A stretch of 62,863 nt of DNA from Thermus neutrinimicus (lineage in GTDB: Bacteria > Deinococcota > Deinococci > Deinococcales > Thermaceae). The stretch spans positions 1 to 62,863 of the forward strand of contig NZ_JAKTNU010000014.1 of NCBI RefSeq assembly GCF_022760955.1, written 5' to 3'. Below, one piece after another: positions 57,228 through 62,863 of the stretch (within the stretch, counting starts at the first letter, position 1; each line of letters begins with the position of its first letter). Under the pieces are notes generated by a model, which worked only from the letters and a program-made list of their open reading frames with translations, was not told the origin of the DNA and made no database searches. A program made the translations under genes and the position numbers.

Positions 57228-59036
57228 ATGAAACCCCTGGCCCGGCTAAGGCTAGACCCCAACGGGCTAGCCACGGTCCTCGAGGCCGACCCCTCCTTGG
57301 GCCTGGAGGGAAGCGGCCTTCCCTGTGCCCTTCTGATCCAGGGGCAGGATCCCTTTGGCCGTCCCCTTTGTTCCCGCTGCCCGGTGCAGCGGGAGCTCAA
57401 GCGGGGAGCTTACCGGGCCAGCACCCCCCTCCTTCTGCAAGGCAGGCGCCTCCGCTGCCAGGGCTACCGGGAAAAGGAGGGTTTTCTGGTGGAACTCTAT
57501 CCCGAACGGGCCGAACCCCCCGACCTGCTTCTGGAGCTCTCCCACCTCACCCAGCACCTCCTGCAAAGCCCCGAGCGGTTCCCCGAGGCCCTGGAGGACT
57601 TCCTAAGAGCCCTGCGCCTGGCCTTGGGTATGGAGGCCGCCGAGCTATTCCTGGTGGACCCCGAGGAGCACCACCTGATCCTTACAGCCTACGAGGGCCT
57701 TCACCGCGAGGCCTTTCTGGAAAGGCCTTGGTTCCAGCTGGGGGAAGGCTACCCCGGCATCGTGGCCTTGAAGCGGGAACCCCTCTTCACCCACACCTTG
57801 GGGGAAGATCCCCGATATCTGCGCCAAAAGGTAAAGCGGCTGGGCTATCAAACGTATATTTGCTACCCCCTGGAGCTTCCCCAAGGGCTCATCGGGGTCC
57901 TGAACCTGGCCTCCCGCGATCCGAAGCTGGACCACCAGGACCCTTTGGAAACCCTCTCCCGCATCGGCCCCCTCTTCGCCAGCACCCTGTATACCCTTCT
58001 TACCCGGCTGGGAGAGGTGGGCCTACAGGCCCTCCACCAACACCTTTACCGGGGCGAGGTCTCTGAGGCCCGGTTATCCTTCCTAAAGGAGATCCGGCAC
58101 CTCACCCAGGCTACCGGGGTCCGGGTGGTGGCCCGTGGCGGGGAGCGGTGGGAGATGGGTATGGTTCCCGCCTGCGCCATGCGGGACTGCCCCGCCTGGA
58201 AAGGGGTGGTGGTGGGCTACAAGAATGGGCTTCCCGACTGCCCCGAAGCCCAGGGGCGCCCCAGGACCTGCCTGCCCCTTTGGGCCCGGGGGGAGGTGGT
58301 GGCCATGGTCACCCTATTCCACGCCCGTCCCCCCAAGCCCGCCACCCGCCCGGCAGCCCCTGCCCTGTGGTTCTCCAGGCTGGCGGTTCCCTTTCTCTTT
58401 CCCTCCAGCAGCCAGGAAAAGGCCAGCTCCCCGGAGCTGGAAGTTTACGCCCTAGGGCAGTTCCGCCTGCGGTATCGGGGGAAGGAGCTCACCCCCAAAA
58501 GCTTCGGGCGGGGTGGAGCGTACCAGCTTTTCAAGTACTTTCTGGCCAACAAGGACCGGGCTCTTTACGTGGACGAGCTCTGCGAAACCCTTTGCCCTCA
58601 CCTGCCCCCGGAAAAGGCCAGGCAGGAGCTTTACACCCTGGTCTACCACCTGCGTAAAACCCTGCCCGGCATTGTGGAGCGGGAAGGCGAGTACTATCGC
58701 CTGAAACTCCCCGAAGACCGCTTCCTGGACTTTGAGCGCTTTGAGGAGCTCATGCGCAAGGCCGACCTCGAGGACGGGCTCTCCGCCTTCAAAACCCTGC
58801 GGCAGGCCCTGGAGCTCTACAAAGGCCCTCTTTTCGGGGACGATCCTTATGGGGAGTGGGCGGAGGCGGAAAGAAACTACCTACAGGACCGGGCCCTCTC
58901 CGGCCTCCTGCGCCTGGGGGAGTTGGCCGAGGCTTTGGGCTACTTGGAGGTGGCCAAGGAAGCCTACGCCCGGGCCTTGAAGCTGGAGCCCTTCCTGGAG
59001 GATGCGCAGAAGCGCTTGGCCCTCCTAAAGGGGTAG
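57228..59036 (+). CDS. dnrS: DnrS-type regulator, GAF and BTAD domains
   Basis: 602 residues. A Cys-containing N-terminus (Cys, then CSRC) is followed by a GAF-like domain (about 110-265), a second GAF-like domain with four Cys (C-x4-C-x16-C-x9-C), and from about 403 a winged-helix plus BTAD region (ALGQFRLRYRGKELTPKSF; ALELYKGPLFGDDPYGEW). It sits divergent from narC and before dnrT, as in Thermus nitrate elements where DnrS with DnrT controls nar and nrc. ATG 57228 follows GGGGAGG; upstream start 57150 is less likely. Confidence 0.82.
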   Translation: MKPLARLRLDPNGLATVLEADPSLGLEGSGLPCALLIQGQDPFGRPLCSRCPVQRELKRGAYRASTPLLLQGRRLRCQGYREKEGFLVELYPERAEPPDLLLELSHLTQHLLQSPERFPEALEDFLRALRLALGMEAAELFLVDPEEHHLILTAYEGLHREAFLERPWFQLGEGYPGIVALKREPLFTHTLGEDPRYLRQKVKRLGYQTYICYPLELPQGLIGVLNLASRDPKLDHQDPLETLSRIGPLFASTLYTLLTRLGEVGLQALHQHLYRGEVSEARLSFLKEIRHLTQATGVRVVARGGERWEMGMVPACAMRDCPAWKGVVVGYKNGLPDCPEAQGRPRTCLPLWARGEVVAMVTLFHARPPKPATRPAAPALWFSRLAVPFLFPSSSQEKASSPELEVYALGQFRLRYRGKELTPKSFGRGGAYQLFKYFLANKDRALYVDELCETLCPHLPPEKARQELYTLVYHLRKTLPGIVEREGEYYRLKLPEDRFLDFERFEELMRKADLEDGLSAFKTLRQALELYKGPLFGDDPYGEWAEAERNYLQDRALSGLLRLGELAEALGYLEVAKEAYARALKLEPFLEDAQKRLALLKG

Positions 59037-59039
59037 GCG

Positions 59040-59693
59040 GTGGACCTCAGGCTGGTTCCCCTCTTCCGCGACCTGGCATCAGAGGACCTTGCGGCCCTGG
59101 AGCAAGAAGCCCAGGCCAGGCGGCTCAAACGGGGCCAGGTGCTCTTCCTCGAGGGGGAGCCCGTGCGCTCCCTCTTCGTGGTGGAGAGGGGCCTCATCAA
59201 GGTGTACAAGCTGGACCCCGAGGGGCGCAAGCAGGTAGTGCTCCACCTGGAAGGCCCGGGACGGGTCCTGGCCGAGGTGGCCCTCTTCCTGGACCGGCCC
59301 ACCTACCCCGCCAGCGCCGAGGCCCTGGAGGATAGCCAGGTCCTGGCCATCCCCAAGGAACGCTTTTTCCAGCTGGTGGATTCCCGGCCTCCCTTAGCCC
59401 GGGCCCTGATCCGGTACCTGGCCCGCCGCCAGGGACAGCTTCTGCACCTCCTAGACCGCCTGGTCTTCCACGAGGTGCGGGAGAGGCTTTGCGAGTTCCT
59501 CCTGCAGAAGCTGGCGGAGGAAGGCCAAGGCTTCCACCTCCCCACCAATCCGGAGCTCGCTGCCCTCTTGGGCACCGTGCCCGAGGCGGTTTCCCGCAAC
59601 CTAGGCCAGCTGTACCGTCAGGGCCTCATTCGGCTTAAGGGAAGGCGGGTGGAGGTTCCCGATCCCCAGGCTTTAAGGGGGTTGATTAAGTGA
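59040..59693 (+). CDS. dnrT: DnrT-type CRP/FNR regulator
   Basis: 217 residues. Cyclic-nucleotide-fold N-terminus (LKRGQVLFLEGEPVRSLFVV), dimer helix, and C-terminal winged helix with recognition helix TVPEAVSRNLGQLYRQG. The E-x-x-S-R motif is that of FNR/DNR proteins, which read TTGAT/TTGAC half-sites, matching the boxes at 44873, 47234 and 59780. One Cys only, so no FNR-like Fe-S cluster. GTG start, 3 bases after dnrS. Confidence 0.87.
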   Translation: MDLRLVPLFRDLASEDLAALEQEAQARRLKRGQVLFLEGEPVRSLFVVERGLIKVYKLDPEGRKQVVLHLEGPGRVLAEVALFLDRPTYPASAEALEDSQVLAIPKERFFQLVDSRPPLARALIRYLARRQGQLLHLLDRLVFHEVRERLCEFLLQKLAEEGQGFHLPTNPELAALLGTVPEAVSRNLGQLYRQGLIRLKGRRVEVPDPQALRGLIK

Positions 59694-59779
59694 CACTAGC
59701 CACTCCTCTTCCCGAGGGATCAAAGTCTCCGGACTAGCTCAAGCTATCTTGGCTGCGGAATCCTTTCACCGGAGCCCCC

Positions 59780-59793
59780 ATGACCTGGGTCAT
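59780..59793. promoter_or_regulatory. FNR/DNR-type box C
   Basis: ATGACCTGGGTCAT within a longer CATGACC-TG-GGTCATG repeat. Its centre is 42.5 bases upstream of ATG 59829, with CATTAA just before that ATG. Confidence 0.65.
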
Positions 59794-59828
59794 GGTCAGG
59801 ACACCCATATTGGCCCCACCATTAAACC

Positions 59829-60206
59829 ATGGCAATGGGCAGGTATTTCTTTCAGGCCCAATACGAGAAACTTGTGCACTACAACAAAGAACGCTTTAAC
59901 ACCGTTGTCTTGGGAGATGGGGCCCACCTCAAAGCCTTACTCACCACCTTTCTCCCTGGCCAGTTTATTCCCTTGCATACCCCTGGCGTGGACTTAGCGC
60001 TTTTAGTCCTCAGGGGAAAAGGATGGCTAGTAATTGGGGAAAGAGAAATGGAACTTGGCCCCGGAAGCGTGGCCTTGGTGCCCCAAGGCATCCGGCGGGG
60101 TATCCGAGCCACCACCAGGATGGTCCTCTTCCAGGTGGTAGCTCCTCCACCCACCGAGTCCGATCACACCGAGGTACAAAGCAAGTTGGCAAGAGGGGTG
60201 TTTTGA
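59829..60206 (+). CDS. Small cupin-domain protein
   Basis: 125 residues with one cupin barrel: FLPGQFIPLHTPGVDLALLV and ELGPGSVALVPQGIRRGI. The first motif has one His and the second none, so a metal may be absent. Controlled by box C; the ATG (or ATG 59835) follows CATTAA closely, suggesting a leaderless mRNA. Less GC-rich than dnrT. Probably an accessory protein of nitrogen-oxide metabolism. Confidence 0.75.
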   Translation: MAMGRYFFQAQYEKLVHYNKERFNTVVLGDGAHLKALLTTFLPGQFIPLHTPGVDLALLVLRGKGWLVIGEREMELGPGSVALVPQGIRRGIRATTRMVLFQVVAPPPTESDHTEVQSKLARGVF

Positions 60207-60210
60207 AAGG

Positions 60211-60783
60211 ATGCCTATGGTTACCATCTTTCAAGGCAAACGGCTGGTGCGCCCCGGGGGAAAAGTCCAGATCCTGGACCTGCAACCTGGGGTAGAGGTC
60301 CCCATAGAGGTCCGGAGGGGTGAGGACGTCCTGCTGGCTCCCCTTCGGGGCGGGTTAAGGCTTCTCTTCTGGAGAAAGGCGGTGGAGGTAGAGGTGGGGA
60401 AGGTAGCGCGCCTGCACCGGGGAAGGCTTGTCCTAAAGGCTGCCGAAGGGGCAAGGGTCCTTCTCGTGACCCTGGGGGTTTCCCCTGATACCCTGGCCCA
60501 AGACCACGAGCGCTTTTTGGCCCTCCTCGAGGCCCTTCCCACGAGGGAAGCGGCAGAGGTTCTTGCCCGCAAGCTGGAGGAACATATCGCCAAAGAGGAG
60601 GCCCTTTACTACCCCACCCTTTCCCCGGGGAAGCTAAAGGAGCGGCTTCTGGAGCATCGGCTCCTAAGAGAGCTTTTGGCAGAGCTTCTCACTGCCCTGA
60701 AGGAAAACCGGCCCACCGAAGGCATCGTCCAGCGATTCAAGACGGCTCTTCTGGCCCATTCCGAGGCGGAACTGGAAGGATAA
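60211..60783 (+). CDS. Cupin-like plus hemerythrin-like (HHE) protein
   Basis: 190 residues. Residues 1-90 form a beta-rich cupin-like domain. Residues 95-190 match a hemerythrin HHE bundle: His99 (DHERF), His125 and Glu129 (EEHIAKEEALYYP), His149 (LEHR), His183 and Glu187 (LLAHSEAEL). A diiron site for O2, NO or iron repair is plausible. Four bases after the cupin gene; the 3' end overlaps the convergent dehydrogenase by 47 bases. Confidence 0.78.
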   Translation: MPMVTIFQGKRLVRPGGKVQILDLQPGVEVPIEVRRGEDVLLAPLRGGLRLLFWRKAVEVEVGKVARLHRGRLVLKAAEGARVLLVTLGVSPDTLAQDHERFLALLEALPTREAAEVLARKLEEHIAKEEALYYPTLSPGKLKERLLEHRLLRELLAELLTALKENRPTEGIVQRFKTALLAHSEAELEG

Positions 60784-61996
60784 GGGAATTTTCATGAAGT
60801 GGCCCGCCGGGTGCCAGTCCCTGCAGGAGGATCCGCACCCCTGGTTCCCTAAAGAAATAGGTGTAAGCCCAATCCAAAAGCACCAGGAGCCGGTTGCGGA
60901 AACCCACCAGCCCGGCAAGGTGCACCAAAGCCCAAAGGAGCCATGCGGGCAGGCCATAAAACCCCAGCCTCCCCATCTGGGCCACGGCCCGATGGCGCCC
61001 AATCACCGCCAGCTGGCCACGATCCCGGTAATGAAAGGGCAAGGGCTCCTTCCCCTGCATGGCCCGCACCAAGTTGAGCGCAGCATGCCGCCCCTGCTGC
61101 AAGGCCACGGGGGCTAGCTGCGGCCAGGGCAAGCCGTTGAGGTCCCCCACCACGTACACCTCGGGGTGCCCAGGAAGGCGCAGGAAAGGATCCGTTGGAA
61201 CCCGCCCCTTGGGGTCCACAGGAAGCCCTAAAGGAGCCTTTCCCTTAACCCCCACTGCCCACAGGATCAGGTCCCCTGCCACGAAGTCCCCGCCCTGCAA
61301 GCGGACCCACCCGGCCGATACGTGTGCCACCTTCGCTTCAAGTCGAACCTCCACCCCTAGATGTTCCAAAGCCCTTAGGGCATAACGGGAAAGGCCTAGG
61401 TTAAAGGAGGGCAGGAGCCGCTCTCCCGCTTCCAAAAGGGTCACCCTTGCTCCAGGCACCTCCGGATAGTCCCGGGGAAGCACGTGGCGGAGGAACTCCG
61501 CTAGCGCCCCGGCTAGTTCCACTCCTGTCGGTCCTCCTCCCACCACCAAGACGCGGAAGGGAACCCTTTTGTGGGCGGCCTCTTCCAAGCAGGAAAGCAG
61601 AGCGTACCGGATTCTAAGGGCATCCTCGAGGGTCTTCAAAGGGTAGGTATGGGCTGTGACCCCAGGTACTCCCAGGTGGTGAGGCTTGCTTCCCGTAGCC
61701 ACGACCAGGTACTGATAGGGACACTTTACCCCACCAGTCAGCAGCAAGTGGCGCTTCTTTAAGTCTACCGCCTCTACCTGAGCTAGGAGGAAGCGGCCTC
61801 CCTTTAGCAGGGACCGCAGAGGGTGGGCAACGGCGGGGGCCTCCAAAAAGCCGGTAGCGACTTGGTAGAGAAGAGGCTGGAACAGGTGATGATTTCTGGC
61901 GTCCACGAGGAGGTAGGGGATTCCGAACTGGGCCAAAACCCTGGCCGCCGCCAGGCCAGCAAATCCACCCCCAACAACAACCACTTGGGGCTCCAT
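60737..61996 (-). CDS. Type-2 NADH dehydrogenase (NrcN-like)
   Basis: 419-residue flavoprotein. VVVGGGFAGLAAARVL binds FAD, VLVVGGGPTGVELAGAL binds NADH, and VYVVGDLNGL and a C-terminal amphipathic region (LVHLAGLVGFRNRLLVLLDW) are NDH-2-like. Thermus nitrate elements encode NrcN, the NADH-oxidising part of the Nrc complex feeding nitrate reductase, and this gene is in the right place. It follows the Fe-S subunit with a 1-base overlap. Confidence 0.85.
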   Translation of the reverse strand: MEPQVVVVGGGFAGLAAARVLAQFGIPYLLVDARNHHLFQPLLYQVATGFLEAPAVAHPLRSLLKGGRFLLAQVEAVDLKKRHLLLTGGVKCPYQYLVVATGSKPHHLGVPGVTAHTYPLKTLEDALRIRYALLSCLEEAAHKRVPFRVLVVGGGPTGVELAGALAEFLRHVLPRDYPEVPGARVTLLEAGERLLPSFNLGLSRYALRALEHLGVEVRLEAKVAHVSAGWVRLQGGDFVAGDLILWAVGVKGKAPLGLPVDPKGRVPTDPFLRLPGHPEVYVVGDLNGLPWPQLAPVALQQGRHAALNLVRAMQGKEPLPFHYRDRGQLAVIGRHRAVAQMGRLGFYGLPAWLLWALVHLAGLVGFRNRLLVLLDWAYTYFFREPGVRILLQGLAPGGPLHENSLILPVPPRNGPEEPS

Positions 61997-62691
61997 TAGC
62001 TGGCCTCCTCCAAGATCCGCCTCTTTACTTCGGTGATCAACCGGTTTACGTCAATCCCCCTGGGGCAGGCCTCAGTACAGTTATGGGCGTTCCGGCAGCG
62101 CCATATCCCATTCCTTCCACCCAGCCAGCCCCTAACCCTCTCGGCAAAACCCAGGTCCCGGGAATCAAAGAGGAAACGATGGGCTTGGACAATGGCAGCA
62201 GGCCCGATGTACTGACCATTAACCCAGTATACAGGGCAGCTTGAGGTGCAAGCAGCGCAGAGGATACAACGGGTACCCTCCTCATACCGGGCCAGCTCTT
62301 TTGGGGTCTGGAGTCGCTCGCCAACTGGCGGCGCCCCACCGTTGATAAGGTAAGGCTTTACCGCCCGGTAACTGGTAAAGAAGGGCTCCATGTCTACCAC
62401 CAGATCCTTGACGGGCGGCAGGGCCTTAAGGGGCTCTATCCGTATCCTTGGGCCCAGATCCCCGACCAGGGTCTTGCAGGCCAAACGGTTCCGCCCGTTG
62501 ATGGTCATGGCATCGGAACCACAGACCCCCTGGCCGCAAGAGTAACGGAAGGTCAAAGTGCCGTCTATGCCGCCCTTAACCCTAATAAGAAGGTCTAGCA
62601 CCCGGTCCCGGGGACTTGCCTCTAGGATATACCTGGCCCAGTAGGGATCCTCTCCTAAATTTCGTCTCAGGATTGCGATTTCCACCCTCAT
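61996..62691 (-). CDS. SdhB/FrdB-like iron-sulfur subunit
   Basis: 231 residues. N-terminal [2Fe-2S] motif FRYSCGQGVCGSDAM with a further Cys in LACKTL. C-terminal CILCAACTSSCP and CRNAHNCTEACPRGI bind the [4Fe-4S] and [3Fe-4S] clusters. No SdhA is in the window. Paired with an NDH-2 it probably belongs to the Nrc-type NADH dehydrogenase for nitrate respiration (NrcE-like), not to the citric-acid-cycle enzyme. Confidence 0.83.
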   Translation of the reverse strand: MRVEIAILRRNLGEDPYWARYILEASPRDRVLDLLIRVKGGIDGTLTFRYSCGQGVCGSDAMTINGRNRLACKTLVGDLGPRIRIEPLKALPPVKDLVVDMEPFFTSYRAVKPYLINGGAPPVGERLQTPKELARYEEGTRCILCAACTSSCPVYWVNGQYIGPAAIVQAHRFLFDSRDLGFAERVRGWLGGRNGIWRCRNAHNCTEACPRGIDVNRLITEVKRRILEEAS

Positions 62692-62741
62692 GGCTTTTCC
62701 ACCAAGAAGCGATGGTAGCGAAAGGGAAAGATACCCTGTTT

Positions 62742-62863
62742 CTAATGCTTAAGGAGGCGATAACCGTACTTGGTAGCCCAAGCAGGCACCTCGTAAGGAG
62801 CGTAGATAAGTGCCCTCCCACTAAAAAACCACCTCTACTCCCCCTAACGCCCGCAAGGCCAAC
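62742..62863 (-). CDS. 3' end of an unidentified gene, split by a frame change
   Basis: At the window edge the minus strand reads LALRALGGVEVVF then TAG (62823-62821). A one-base shift in the run of six T (62829-62824) continues as SGRALIYAPYEVPAWATKYG, then YRLLKH and TAG at 62744-62742. Both pieces look protein-like. This is a pseudogene tail, a slippage site or a sequence error. The gene is cut by the window; product not recognised. Confidence 0.35.

Noticed and set aside
61996..62691. Succinate dehydrogenase of the citric acid cycle
   Set aside because: The cluster motifs fit SdhB, but there is no SdhA or membrane subunit beside it and it is tied to an NDH-2 and the nar island.

Overview
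The window looks like chromosomal DNA of a thermophilic bacterium of the genus Thermus. It is very GC-rich with strong G/C third positions, the genes are packed with ATGA-type overlaps, several genes appear leaderless, and the content matches Thermus: a short EF-Ts, SpoVS, a narCGHJIK operon and dnrS/dnrT-type regulators. The species is not determined. No rRNA, CRISPR array or insertion sequence was seen; there are two tRNAs and one intein.

Left part (1-22650) is mostly housekeeping. An isoleucine T-box leader precedes ileS. A decayed Uma2-type gene follows, then an M24 peptidase, an RlpA-like protein and nfo. On the minus strand are an M50 protease with a catalytically dead twin and a large DHH-CBS-tRNA nucleotidyltransferase. 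tRNA-Ser(GGA) and tRNA-Ala(UGC) flank a spacer. The run rpsB-tsf-pyrH-frr-cdsA-dxr-rseP follows, with a pseudoknot-forming rpsB leader. Then come a glycosyltransferase, proC, an RsmB-type methyltransferase, spoVS, a lipid-binding-fold protein and recX on the minus strand, and a phosphoesterase, a RAM-domain protein and a CPBP protease on the plus strand.

Middle part (22650-43330): the stress-linked trio prkA-yhbH-spoVR, with a 396-residue intein in the AAA+ core of PrkA. Next is a two-sided sulfur/thiol region: a TlpA-like fusion, a rhodanese lipoprotein and a double-CxxC thioredoxin-fold protein on one side, and a persulfide dioxygenase-rhodanese, a tandem rhodanese and a TauE-type exporter on the other. 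Two CsoR/CstR-like palindromes lie in the divergent promoter region. Then a nitrilase-family protein, a SurA/PrsA-like isomerase, the haem genes hemE-hemH-hemY, and two cyclic-di-GMP genes (a GGDEF protein and a GGDEF-EAL protein).

Right part (43330-62863) is a nitrate respiration/nitrogen-oxide island. narC-narG-narH-narJ-narI-narK1-narK2 run on the minus strand and the putative regulators dnrS-dnrT run divergently. Satellite operons encode DUF2249 proteins, two haem-copper-oxidase-like membrane proteins, a protoglobin-MoaD fusion, a DUF59 protein, a cupin, a cupin-hemerythrin fusion, a type-2 NADH dehydrogenase and an SdhB-like iron-sulfur subunit (the last two resemble parts of the Thermus nrc complex). 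Three satellite units carry the same FNR/DNR-type palindrome (ATGAC-N4-GTCAA/T) about 42 bases upstream of the start codon, which suggests one regulon, perhaps of DnrT. Base composition becomes more AT-rich after dnrT, so this end may have a different history.

All functions are inferred by reading the sequence; no database search was made.
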